From Membranipora membranacea (taxonomy: Eukaryota > Bryozoa > Gymnolaemata > Cheilostomatida > Membraniporidae): DNA of 60,000 bases. Each line of letters starts with the position of its first letter. The first letter of the stretch is position 1. The notes beneath the pieces are model-generated. The model was not told the origin of the DNA and did no database searches. It saw only the letters and a program-made list of their open reading frames with translations. Below are positions 1-13,300 of this stretch, piece after piece. Made by a program: the position numbers and the translations under genes. The stretch is taken from the NCBI GenBank assembly GCA_914767715.1, contig OU612074.1, positions 13,752,062 through 13,812,061 of the forward strand. The letters are read 5' to 3'.

Positions 1-380
1 ATCGATCATGTCGCAGTGAAATTACTGCAGTAAGGGTGTTGATAGAGACATGCAAGGTCACTTTCTCAAAAAGTAAAAAAGAAGAAAAACAGTTTATTTG
101 GAACCTCACCATTTGTCTTACTGTTGGCAAAAGAACTAACAAATGCCATACATGATAAGGAGTAAGTGAGCTGAGATCTTGGTTGATAAGGCCAGACTTT
201 TATTTGAAACAGATGCAATCAAGGAGCTACTTCTTGAATTATAGAGGTGACTATAGATAGTGTATAGGCTATCATAATCTATATATATATATATATAGTA
301 AAGTAGTATAGGTTAGGTAACTATAGTATAGATAGGTGATTGATTTGGACGTCTTGAACATATTCACAATAAGGAGTTTG

Positions 381-405
381 CCCTATGAACTGCCAGTTCA
401 TAGGG
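381..405. repeat. perfect 12-bp-arm palindrome
   Basis: Two perfect 12-bp inverted arms (CCCTATGAACTG and its complement) are separated by one base. An 11-bp copy of the right arm recurs at about 427-437. It may be a binding site or a cruciform-prone sequence; nothing shows which. Confidence 0.6.
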
Positions 406-603
406 ATAATTGATAGGGGGGGCGGGCAGTTCATAGGTAAACTGCTTATGCCTATGGTCTAGTGAACTTGTTGTTTAAAAAAGAAGAATATATATAAATA
501 TATATATTGTAGCTGGTGTAATTGTGGATTGGACTATTGCTTACTTACTTAGTACCGTTTGATTTGTAAGTAAAACAAAATTGAAAATTATATTCTCTAC
601 AGT

Positions 604-803
604 CTCTCTGAGGGGGGGGGGGTCTTTCAATTAAAAACAACCAAAATCACATCATTCAGTGAGTGGGCGAGACCCTAGCAGTAGCAATCGCTCGCCCATG
701 ATCTCATCGAAGTTCCAAGTTGAGCTATACTTTTGAGCAATGTGATAGTGATGATTGGCCTAAGTTAAGCATCGCTCATTCTAATCGAAATACCCTGGAG
801 TAG
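604..803. mobile_element. MITE-like element, family 1, copy 1
   Basis: The left end reads GGGGGTCTTTCAATTAAAA. The complement of the right end is a degenerate version, GGGTATTTCGATTAGAAT. The centre shares the phrase GAGACCCTAGCAG and nearby GAG/ATCTCAT words with the element at about 19152-19392, which has the same ends. There is no reading frame, so this is a short non-autonomous inverted-repeat element. Boundaries are approximate and I found no target duplication. It is older and more decayed than copy 2. Confidence 0.45.
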
Positions 804-1308
804 CCCTGGTTTTTTGTCTGTTATTATGCTTGTATTATGTGGCATTACCTATGCTATATATACCAATACTACACCACATACAAGTAGCATGATAACAAAA
901 AGCACTACAAAATTTGCACAAGTTCCCTTGATGTTTTATGAGAGCCTGTACTAACAAGATCAAAATCTGAAAACAGAGCTATCACAAGCACAGGTTCAGT
1001 ACTCAAATGTTCCTGTATCAAGCACCCGTCCCCCGACAACGTCATCCAGAAAACATATTACTGAGTACAATTTGATGAACACTTATCATAAACCTGCAAC
1101 CATAGGCTCGAGCTTGTTTGAACCTATTAAGCAAAACAAACTCCAGCGTCAATTTGACCACTATAACAATCTCCTGGTTAAAGGTTGAACCACCCCTAGC
1201 CTGGACGAAAATCACAAATCCCTATCTCATTATGGGTATTTGCATGCCAAGTTTTCTCTCATAAAGATGATGATATTTGTATATTCGCAGATTGGTGATA
1301 ACTACAAG

Positions 1309-4300
1309 ATGGAGGGACAGATGATAGGTGCTGGCTCTGGCCAGCAGGGGAATATTGGACTAGCTGTCATCATAGACTTTGCCATACAAAGAACTTATCA
1401 TGAGCTGGGTGTATTATCAGAGCTGTAAGTTTGTGTGGAAATGCAAGAGCCCGTCTATCTTTACTTGGCTGTTGGGAATTATTCAGTGTTCAGTAGCATA
1501 ATTTGATTGAGAATTATAAGACAAGCAAGACTGCTATGTATGTATGTACCCTGAACAAAATAGTTACTGTTTAACCTAATAAGAAGTACATATCACATTT
1601 ACAAGTCACAAAGTGAAAATTGTTGCACAATCAGTATACACAATGGTTGCCTATTTACAGCGACTGAACAATCAAGTTGTGGGTCTGTAAAATATAAGCT
1701 ATGATTTATAATTGTCTATTTTACAGATTACCTAGAAAGACCGACATGGAGCGTAAGATAGAGATTGTACAGTTTGCTCACAGGACTAGGCAGTTATTTG
1801 TACGGCTACTGGCACTAGTCAAGTGGGCAAAGAATGGATGTAAGATTGATAAATGCATGGTAAGTCAGTCAATCAGTAGATCATTATCCATGTCAATAAT
1901 CATCATATATTAGTTAGTCACTGTATATTAGGAACATAAAATATATAAAAGTCCAGGGGTAAGATTAGTGATGGATGAGCATTGGCGAATGTACCAAGAC
2001 AAATTGATCGATGTTGATGATAAGGTTGCAACATGCAGGTTAGTTGCATTGCTAGATTACTCAGTAGTGTACTGTATGTTCTCTTCTATAGGCGATCTCC
2101 AACTACCTCGATCAGCAGGCAATGTTATACATAGACACAGCAGATAGGCTATCAAAGTTAGCCCGAGGTACACTGGTACAGGCAAGATTACCTGCCTTCT
2201 CTATACCTGTAGCTGTAGATGTTCTTACCTCCGGCACATATCCAAGACTACCAAGATGCATCAGGGTATGTTATCAGTGATTTGATTAGCACAGAGCTTA
2301 TAATAATTGAAAAAAAAATTCTAACATTGTTTCGTTTTGCAACATAAGCAGCCTATATACTGACGATGTCTTGGAACAAACATGATTGTTGACAAAGTTA
2401 GACCAGCTTGATTCATAAGGTATGACTGTCTCAGTTTGTGAGAGCTTCATGACAACATGTTTCTCTATCATAATGCGCCCTCAGCTACATTTAGATAGAT
2501 TTAGATTTGGTTTATTTCATCCCGTCATAATCAATGACAATGGCATTGAATGCAATGCGATGGTGTGGCATGTGTGGTGAAAAAGTTTAAAAAAAGCGTC
2601 TAAAAGGTTATTTCTTGTATATCAGTCTGTTGTTATGGGAAGTCTTGAAAAAGTTAAAAAAGCTAACATATTCACACAATTATATACAGGAGAAGATAAT
2701 ACCTCCAGATGCTATCACATCTGAGGAGGAGTCGTCCACTCTGAAGAGACTGACTCAGATAATAGAGTATAGACTGGTTACTAGTGATATACCGAGAGCC
2801 TTCAAAACTCTAACTGTCTGTAAGTACTGTCACAAACCCGTTCTTACACCGCTTTCAATCACTCCACTGAGTGGGATCATCTATCCCTTGCTATATGAAA
2901 CCTAGTTTGTCGAAGTAGGATTAATAATAAGGAATACCAGTTCTAACATCATAATCCCTCCCTCCACCTACTAGTTTTGACTATCTTGAGTAATATATAT
3001 ATATATATATATATATTGCTAGATGAAACCTAGCCTGTTTTCACAAGCTCCACATCAGCAAATTTTGTAAAGGCAGGCTAGATGAAACCTTCCTTGTCAA
3101 AGCAGCATTAATACTTAGGAATAGGCCGCAGTCCAGCTGTGAAGGTCCTGCTGACTACTGGGCCTTGGTGCCACATGTGTTCTTCTTCAATCATAGGGCA
3201 AATGGGTACAGGTATTGCAATTTCAAGATTTCTTCGCTCCAATGTTGTAGTCCATCTTTGGCCAGGATTATGTATTATATCAATTCAAGTTAGAATATAT
3301 TCCTTAAAAAAAATACAGACATGAATTATAAACTTATTTGTGACTGAAGTCTATTTTCTCACCAACACAGTCCAATGTATATTTTCTATTTTGTCAGGTT
3401 TTTTGTATCATTCTGGAGTTCTCATGCTATTTTAGAAAACCGGTATACGGTTTATTATCAGCTTGTGGCCCAGTTTCAACTAATTTTCACTCAAAGTTGA
3501 GATTGGTAGGCACTACTAATGAACCTTTTAGCATTTTCTAAATTAGACTGAGAACTCTAGAATGATTCCAAAAACCGGATTCCTTCGCAATCACTTTATA
3601 TATCAGCCATTGGATAAGTTCATGTTGTGAATTATCTCTGTGTCTTTAGATAACGGTAGAGTAAAGTTATTAGTAGATAAGGAGTTCTCAGCAGAGCTCA
3701 CAGTTATGGGAGATTATCCGACTCTACCCTGGAGATTACTGGATATAGAGATACTAGTGGAAGATCTGGATACGCGAGATGGCAAACCTCTCGTACATAC
3801 TATGCAGGTCAGGCCTTGGTTATTAGATAGATAGATATCCACTTTACTTTTACCGCTCAAAATAATACATGGTGACCTGGCTATCATAATAAGAGCGAGT
3901 ATAACTTAAAAAGAAAAAACTAAAATCAATATGTATTTAAGTGTCTTTGATAAAGGGAGTTAAAAAAAACTCTCAAACACCATATTTGTGGAAAATTGTG
4001 TTCCGCAGGCTCTCTGTTCTGAGACCCTTTAGGTTTTTCAGGATGTCTTCTTGTAGGACTGGATATTTGATATTTAAATGTATATCATTTTTGGAAATTA
4101 AAATTGGGGAAACAATGCCGTTGTGTCTGGCCTGTCAGTTGAAGTTATATCCTCTCAACTGAATTCCTTCCTGTATTGATTGGCGTAGCTGTTTCCAAAT
4201 GCTATAAATTGATATTTTCTATGGTGAGGAAGTTTGCATACTGTTTTACCTTCAATTTGGTTGTGCATTCAGTCAGTCCAGAAAGGTAACATGACCGTTA

Positions 4301-7300
4301 ATCCCATGCCTGTTCAAACTGCAGACATAGCACTGTAGGCTCATAGTAGTAAACTAATTGAACTATAAGCGGATGACCTGAAATTAGTTGTGTTTTATCG
4401 TGGAATAGATTATTTTTACAATCATTTAATAGCCATGTTGTCCTAATTTGTTATTTTTATTGTTGAGTAGATACAGTACCTTCATACACTGGTACAGTCT
4501 AGGTTAGTGGATACAGATACACCATTACAGGAGCTGTATATAGTACTGCATACATTCTGTCAGAGTCTACAGCTGGAAGTACTTCACTCACAGGTGAGAT
4601 GTCTACTAGGTCCAGTGATCGATATATATGTTTCTGTCTGACTTGTCAAGCGTATTCATCACATCATATCACAACTCTGTATTTTGAAGACTGCTTTGTG
4701 AATGAAAGGCTGTTGTCGGCCAATGCAACAAAGAATATCATTATATAAATGATGACAGATGTCTATCTCAGAAAACCCCGAGTTTCAAACTGGGGTTTCC
4801 CTCTTGAAATAAACGTTTGTTCCATCAAATTGTTGTCTTTTTTCAATCTCATATGGATTTAAAGGATCATTTTTCTTCAAGCCAATTTGCAAGATCACTG
4901 GTTAATTTTATTGAAAATTGAAACAAAAAATGAAGACTTTGTTAGAGTTCAGGCGTAGGACAGCCACTCCAGAAGTTTATTCTTGTTTCCGTATATAGGC
5001 TCAGAAGATGATACATGAACAGTTGAACTCATCTATAAGTATAGAGAGATATATACCATGTAAGAAACTTCTCTTCTCTTACTGGAGGTACGTGGCATCA
5101 GGTTATCACTGCCTTACAAGAGTACAGATTTATGGCTGGCTAAGATATATAACTCTACCTCATTTGATTATATTACCTCCAACCATGGCCAATGAAAATT
5201 GGTGCTTGCTAGCATCAAGGTCCCCCAAAAGCTAGAATTGATACCTCTAGGGTATTTTCTACGTTCGTCTTTGAAATTGGTGAGAACTATGCTTCAAATT
5301 GCATCTTTCACGTAAATTGACGTTGTGCTCACATGTATATCTATCATGTGTAATACAGATCTGGTCAGACCCCAAGTCAAGATCCCAAGTCAAGACCCCA
5401 AGTCAAGACCCCAAGTCAAGACCCCAAGTCAGACCTAAACCGTTGTCAATAGATGCACCCGAAGGTGCTAGGGACAAAGCCAATCTATCTGAAGATGCCC
5501 CCTCATGGGACTTCAACATGGTAGTGAGAAGCATTTGACTAATTGATTGTCTCATCACAACATCTTCAATTTCTTTTTTTCTATATTTATATAGATCATT
5601 CATTTTTCTGTATATATGTAATTGTATCATATCTATATATAATATTATTATATTATATTATAGGCCGCGTCACACAGGACATCCATCCCAGATGCCTCAG
5701 TATGTACCAGCTGTATATAAGATAGATATACACGTCAATGAGAGTGATCCTTATAAACCACTATCTATAACTCACTCTCCTACTCCACCGGCTAATACGG
5801 CCCTATCATATAAACTACAGGTAACTTAGCGTCATTATTATAGTTGTATGTGTCCAGCATTAGGTAGCCCCCTCCCCCCAAATCAGTGTCCCTCCTGACA
5901 GTCCTCCGGCCTGTCATTGAAAATATCTGGCCAGGTCTCAGCTTCTTGCTAGTTTTTGATGAGGTGTTGGAGAATAACGATTTCAGTATGGATTTCTTTT
6001 CTTACATTGATCCTGAAAAGTATATGTAAGAACTGCTAATTGTGATGGCAATGAATAGTCTGTTTATTCTTCTGATAATAAATGATGATCTCTAACCAAG
6101 AAATCTAAACATGTTCAAGATGGTTGACAATAATAATTGGTATCAAGTTGGGCTGCTGTAATAAGCCACAATAGGGAGTAGACAACTCCAAAGTAGTAAT
6201 GTATAAGTTAGGGAGTAAACAACTCCAAAGTAGTAGTCACTACATCCGCTTTTATGTCAATTACTTTGACGTTGAGCACCAGGTTCATGGTGGCGGCAAC
6301 TAAGAATGTTTTGTGTCTCTGTATGTAATTATACTTGTTGTATACTGGAGATATCTGTGTAACATGATTTCTCATGGTGACTGACTCCACAGTTTCTCAT
6401 GCTTCTTTTGAAACATCCAGTCACTAGGTGTGGTACTCGGTCACGAAACCATCATATTTAGCTGGCCGATTCTTAGCTCGTACAGATTTACGAGGAGTAG
6501 GCACATTTGGTTGTGATGAGCTGGGCATATTAGCTGCCTGAGGTATATCTTCGATCCCGACAAGTGCCGGTGGTACTGTAGGCGGCGTCACTTGAACTGG
6601 TCTATCTGTTACCGTCTCAGTATCGTTCTCTGACCTTGGTATTATCGGTATCATCTGTGATGGGCGGGTGGCTACTAAGGCTCCCTGCGTTTCAGAATCC
6701 ACGTCCGCATCTACAACAGGTTTCTCAGAGCAGTAATACGGTCTAACATGGCTTATGTTACGCTTATACAGCCGGCCTGCCCTGGATTTTACAGTGATCT
6801 GAGAGCCTTTTATGTCCATTACCACAAATGGATCTGGGTGGAACAGTGTCTGACATTTAGATGGACTATCTCTCTTAACCAAAACAAAACTGCCTATCTC
6901 TAGCTGGTGATTATTGCCACTACCAGTTTCCAACTTCTCGTTACGGGTGGCTATCATCTTATGTTTCATCTCACTATCTCTATCTCTAGCTTCAACGTCA
7001 TCAAAACTATTAGGCAGACTTGGCAAGTTAGTCCTAAGCACACGCCCAAATAACATCTCTGCTGGGCTTTTGCCAGTAATGGAATGTGGTGTATTACGAT
7101 ATGTAAACAGCCATGTCATGAGGGCACTCTCATAGTCTACCCTATTGTTGTGTGCAATCTGAATACGCTTCATTATGGATCTGTTTTGTCTCTCCACTTG
7201 ACCATTGGCCTCAGGCCACCTAGGGGTTGTCAGACACTGTTCGATACCATACCCGGAGCAAAACTCACCATACTCATGAGAGATAAACTGTGGCCCGTTG

Positions 7301-10300
7301 TCACTCTTCATGCTGAGTGGATACCCATGCGTAAAAAATACTGATTTCAGCCAAGATATAACATCACTAGCTTTTGTGACTGTCATGAACTTTACTTCGT
7401 TCCACCTACTATAATAGTCTGTTAAGACTAGAACTGACTTACCGTTAGACAGGGGACCCAAAAAATCTAAGGCAAGATCTTCCCATGGTCCATTGGGAAG
7501 TTCTGTCACCCTTACTGGCTGCCTATCTAGTGGCTTACTGGTCAACTGACAATCGTGACAGTGTTTAACATACTTGTCTACATCAGAGTCGATTCCGGGC
7601 CACCAGACTCTTGTTCGTAGGTATCTCTTGGTGCCTCCCATCCCACTATGACCCTCGTGAGCTATCTCAAGCATCTTCTGTCTGAGCTCTTGAGGTACTA
7701 CTATCCTACCTCCCCTCAAAACTAACTCCCCTATGACACATAACTCATTTTTAATGGCCCTATATACAGCTGGTATATCAACATTGTCGAATGAATTCGC
7801 TCTTATAGCTTGTTTTAAGGCCTTAATCTCCTCATCCATATAAGAGACTTCCTCAATATAGCGGGGTGTGATTGCCGATGGCACATTGTCCTCCACAACA
7901 CTACGTACATAGAGCTCAACATTTTCCCTTTCTACCAGGTGTTCAGTCGCCTTTTTCGAACATAGAAGCCTTGACAGGGGGTCAGCAATATTATCTGAGC
8001 TTTTTACGCGAACTATCTCAAAATCATATGACTGTAAACGAAGCTGCCACCTCTCTATACGAAGGGATGTCCTCTTGGTTTTGTTTCCATAAATGGACTC
8101 AAGAGGCTCACAATCAGAAACCACTTTGAACCGACAACCAAAGAGATAATGATGAAACCTCTCGCATGCCCAGACAATACCTAGAGCTTCTTTTTCTGTC
8201 TGCATGTATCTTTTCTCGACATCAGACAATGCTCTACTTCCATAGCTAACCACTTTGGGCTCGCCATTTTGAATCTGTACCAGTATTGCGCCTAGCCCCA
8301 CAGGACTGGCATCTGTGTACAGCAGAGTCTCACAACTAGTATCGAAGTGAGTCAGAGTATCATGATTACATAAATCAGCCTTTAGCTGATTGAAAGCCAC
8401 AATCTCCTTATCTGACAAACATATAGCCTCTCGGGAATTTTTACCCGCTGACAACCTCCTCAACACATCAGTTGTGTGAGAGTAATGTGGAATAAACTTA
8501 GACATATAACTAGTCAAACCGAGGAAACTCTTCAACTCACCAACTGTCTTAGGAACAGCAGCATCTTTGACTGCCTTGACTTTGCAACCATGGGGATCAA
8601 TACCCTTGTAACTAAGGAGATGTCCGAGAAACTCTAACTGCTGAACCCCAATCTCACACTTCTTTTTATTCAGAGTCATGTTAGCCTGCTCTAGACGACT
8701 GAACACCTCACCCAGCCTACGATCGTGCTCTTCCCTTGTTTTGGCATGGACAATGATATCATCGGCAAGATTTGCTACACCCGGCAGGCCTTGGATAATT
8801 TTGGCGACCTCCTTCTGGTATATTTCTGGAGCCGCATTTATCCCAAACATGAGTCTCTTATATCTATATAGGCCTAAATGAGTACTGAATGTGGTGATAT
8901 CCCTGGACTCAGGGTGAAGAACAAATTGGTGGAACCCCATGCGCATGTCCAGCTTCGAAAAGTACTGAGCCCCATTCATGTCATATAGCATCTCGTCTAC
9001 GGTGGGGACTGGGTGTTGGTGCCTAACTATAGCCTCATTGGCTCTCCTCATATCAATGCATAACCTAATCTTACCGGATTCCTTCTTTGGAATGATCACT
9101 GCTGGACTTACCCATGATGACCCTGAATGACCTTCGACTTTCTCTATTATATCATGTGCGATAAGCTCATCTAAGTGAGCGGCTAGTTTATCTCTCAACA
9201 ACAGTGGCACTCTTCGGAATGGCTGAGCAACAGGCGCTATATCATCTCTAATTGTCAGCTTTATCTCATTCTTAGACTTACCCAATACCTCTGAGAACAG
9301 CCTTGGATATCTAGCTTCATAATCATCTAAGCCTACTCTATTTATAATCCTGATTACACCTAGTTGTTTACCTGTTTCATTTCCTAACAAAGATTCACCT
9401 TTATTAGGAATAACAGTAAATGCGACATCTTCTAAAACAGCAGTGTTGTTATGCAGCTGTAAATCACACCATACCCTACCTACTGGCTGAATAGGCTCTT
9501 TGGCTGTGTACGGGAGAATCTTTGGTCCTCCACTGATGAACCGTTTGATAATAAACTTACTTGCTCTCAAACGTTCATAGGTATCCCGTGACATCACATT
9601 GCACTCTGACCCTGAGTCTATTATAAACCTCGCTGATACACCACCGACATAGACATTAACTCTGTCTAGAGAGTTACTATTACACACTAAAGGTACATGG
9701 TAAGAATTGAATACAAATTCTGGGCTCTCAGAATTATTGTTCACTGTTTCAGGGCTGGCTTGCTGGTGATCCCCCACATTTACATTGTTGGCCCTTCTAG
9801 ATCTGTAATATCCTGCATTCGCACCTTGGCCATTCTGTTTGGCCTTGTTTTGACAGCACCGAGCATAGTGATTCATTCCATCACACTTACGGCACTGTTT
9901 TCCATATGCCGGGCACTCACGAGGTTTGTGTGTGAGATTACAACGGGGACATACATTAGCACCCTCAGTCTCTTGTGTGAAACTAGGTTTTCTGGCAGTG
10001 GATCCAGAGGCCACACGGTTTATTGCCGAGGCATTATTCATCTCCCGGGACCTTTGGACCACAGCTTCATGTGTTGCTGACCGTGTCAATAGTATTTGCA
10101 ATGTGAGTGCATTTCCCTCTTCCAATAGCTTTTCCCTCAACTTATCGGCTGTGCAACCTTCTACTATTTGATCACGGATTTGGTTATTCACAGCTTGGGC
10201 ATCGCCATAATCACAATGGGTGGCCAATTTTCTGAGTCTAGCACAGTATTGGGATATAGTTTCGGTTTCCTTCTGTATACATTGCCTAAACATGTGTCGC

Positions 10301-13300
10301 TGATAGGTGATGTTAGGAGCTATATGGAAATGGCCTTGTAGAACAGCTACCATTTCAGTATATTGATCTCTCTGTGTTTGATCAAGTGTGCTATGAGTTT
10401 CCCTTACTCTTGGGCCTGCATGATATAGTAATAAAGCTTTCCTCTGGGCTCTCATATTTGCATTATCTTCCCCTGCCAAATTGAACAGCCCTTTTGAATC
10501 AGCAAAAGCCTCAAATTCCTCAAGCCAAGCATCCCAATTGACTGATACTGTGCTAGCATCCCCATCTGGTGTGAAATGACTTGGGCCTCTGGTATCCATT
10601 TGCCAGTTTGGATTGATACAGCAATAAATAGTAAACAATACTTATCTTATTCTGTCTATTCCAGAGAGCTCACAGCTATTTCTTCACACAGAAAGTTTAG
10701 CAGCTTATCTTGTCAGATTCACTATTTGTGATATTTTTTTGAACTCATAATCCCGTCATCGTCGCCATTGTAAGAACTGCTAATTGTGATGGCAATGAAT
10801 AGTCTGTTTATTCTTCTGATAATAAATGATGATCTCTAACCAAGAAATCTAAACATGTTCAAGATGGTTGACAATAATAATTGGTATCAAGTTGGGCTGC
10901 TGTAATAAGCCACAATAGGGAGTAGACAACTCCAAAGTAGTAATGTATAAGTTAGGGAGTAAACAACTCCAAAGTAGTAGTCACTACAGTATATGCTTAT
11001 TAGCTCTGACCTGACTCTCTTTGTATGGTCCTCTAAATTTGAGTACATTCAGCAGACCATGTAGGACTTGACAAATGCATCGTCCTTAGTAAAAAGCAAC
11101 AATATGCCGTGTTCATTCTCCATGGTCCATACTTCTAATTTATGTAATCATGATCGTACAACTTGGTTCCTATTGATACAGAGTAATCAGTTATCTATAG
11201 AGAAGATATTACTAGATACTATACACGCCTGGAGTAATGTTAGACTAACTGAACTACAACAAAGGATACAGGAGCTTAATATTGCTACTGACTGTAAGTA
11301 TATATCACTACTAACTGTAAGTATAAAACGCTACCGACTGTGAGTATACAGTGTCTTGTTATGAAAGGTCCTCCAAGTGATACCGTAGTGTATTTCTATG
11401 AGCGTAAATGTGTCTGTGGCTCTGTTGTTCGAGTAATGAGTAGAGATTCTTTTTGACTTTGTATTGTAAAATCGAAATGTTTTGCATCCTTATTGTATCA
11501 CACACAATTTAGTAAATAAATGAAAAAGGCATGATGCTCAAGAACTCTGGTTAAAACATTGCTTTCCATTTGTTAAATTCTGAAAATAACCAATTCCCAA
11601 TGATGATTGTAGTTTGCTGTTCATATTCTGATGACTAATAAGCAAAGTAGTTATCCATCCTAATCCAGGTCCCCAACAGTTGCTGTGTCCCCTTCATGCC
11701 AGGTGAACAAATGTGTTTAGTTAACGGCATCTGCTTTCTTGTTTTAGTTGAGATATCAGATTTGCCTCCTACTCTCACGTTTAAGATCCTGAAGCCTTGT
11801 ATGGGTACTGAGTGTGTGAGGATAGCTGTAGATTGTATACAGGGACGGTTCTTAGTCTCACTGGCTAACCTCGGAGGTAAGGCATAACCTACAATACCGA
11901 GTTATTAACTGTAACTTACTGTAACTAATTTGTAACCCTGGTGAGCTCGATTGTGCCCTGCAAATAATTCGCAAGCTGACCATAAGCTAAATAAATGTAA
12001 ACAATTTAGGTGAGAATCTATCTTGAAAAGCACCAAATCACCAAGCCACCAAATATCAAATGCTTCACATGGTCACTGAATATGGTATATTTTTTCTCCT
12101 TGTTACTTTAACATATTTTGTCGATGATGTTATTGTGATATGTGATAAGATCTCTCACTGACAGTTTTACATTCTTTGACAGCCAAGAACACCCTTATAT
12201 CAGAATTACAAACACATCTGAATCTGTCGAGTGAGCTACAGAAGCCTGATACCATCAAACAACTGCTTCAAAAACTCAAGTAAGTGACTCCTTACCTATA
12301 GTGGTAGGACTTGAGGCTTAGAACATGCTTGCTCTCCGGTGCCAGTAGTTATGGATTTGAAACGGCCATCATTTCTTTTTTTGGCATACAGGCTGACATT
12401 TTAGTTCAAAATTTGATCTTAAATACTAAGCAAACCCTACTAATACATGTGTCAAAAAATTTCCCAATTTGTCTTTCGTCAATTTGTGGGTGTTCATGTA
12501 ATTGTCCCCTCATACAAGCAAAGGGGACAACTCCGATATTGTATCAATTTACAGGTAAAATTATGTTGTTGGAATGCAAATGACAACAGCTTTAACCCTT
12601 TGACAGGTTATGGCTGGGTATAGAGAGATGTAGATCATCTGTACAGTACATATGTACTCTATGTCACGACTCACTGCCTCTTATTCAGTCAGAGAATCAT
12701 CCAATAGCAGAGCTCGGCAATAATCTACTCTATATTAAAGTACCGCTACAACAGACGCTATATGTGGTGAGTTTTCTATGTTAAGTTTGATTCATGTGGA
12801 ATAGTTAAGCAGAATTCAGTCACATAATGCTTTGTGGATATGTTTGTTTGGGTTGGGTTCGCCCTTTACCCAATCACTCAGACAAATACCAAGCCAAATC
12901 TTTGATGTTTTTCTAACCCTATATAGGTGTTGGCAAAAAATCTTTGGCGGTATCAAATCAAATAATAAATTTGGGTGCAATAGGTGTGTGAGAGTGCTCT
13001 TATTTTAAATTACACGCTTTGTAGTCGAAGCATGTTGGTACTTCTAGAAAATCTTTGTTTTGTATAAACCCTACTTAGATGGTTAAATTTCTGTGGGCCT
13101 CATTTTTACAAGTTTCAACAAAATATCTGTTGGAATCAGAAACTGCCTCACTGTGCGTTTTCATGAGGTCTAAAAGATGAGTAATAGCCTGTTTTCGCGA
13201 ATAATAAGCCAATAATTCAGCGCTGCCAATCACATAATGCTAAGGTCAAATAGTGTAGAAAGAAGGCAGTTTGTCGCAGAAAAATTGAAACGTATTATTT

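Larger units (their letters stand above)
1..1290. other. upstream region without a recognised gene
   Basis: No reading frame here resembles a known protein. It holds a short AT dinucleotide run near 282-298, a 25-bp palindrome (381-405), a second copy of half of that palindrome near 427-437, a G homopolymer near 612-621, and an inverted-repeat element (about 604-803). It is the 5' flank of MED14. An AG acceptor at 1289-1290 just before the first coding exon suggests a noncoding first exon somewhere upstream, which I could not place. Confidence 0.6.
6025..10988 (-). mobile_element. complete Ty3/gypsy LTR retrotransposon in MED14 intron 8
   Basis: A 4964-bp element lies antisense to MED14. Two 220-bp LTRs (6025-6244 and 10769-10988) appear identical base for base, begin TG and end CA, and are flanked by a GTATA target duplication (6020-6024 and 10989-10993). 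Between them is one uninterrupted gag-pol frame. A primer-binding site and a purine-rich stretch occupy the expected places inside the LTRs. Identical LTRs and an intact frame point to a very recent insertion, possibly still competent. Without it, intron 8 would be only about 390 bp. Confidence 0.96.

Noticed and set aside
5299-5538. Open frame across the CCAAGTCAAGACC repeats as an extra MED14 exon
   Set aside because: MED14 joins 5087 to 5664 in the correct phase and length against human MED14; the frame here is repeat-driven.
6914-10171. Several plus-strand frames inside the retrotransposon
   Set aside because: Antisense shadows of gag-pol with no homology or start context.
6424-10638. 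The ADD motif in reverse transcriptase instead of YxDD as a sign of inactivation
   Set aside because: Many animal K02A2.6/Mag-like gypsy elements carry A in this place; the two catalytic aspartates are intact.
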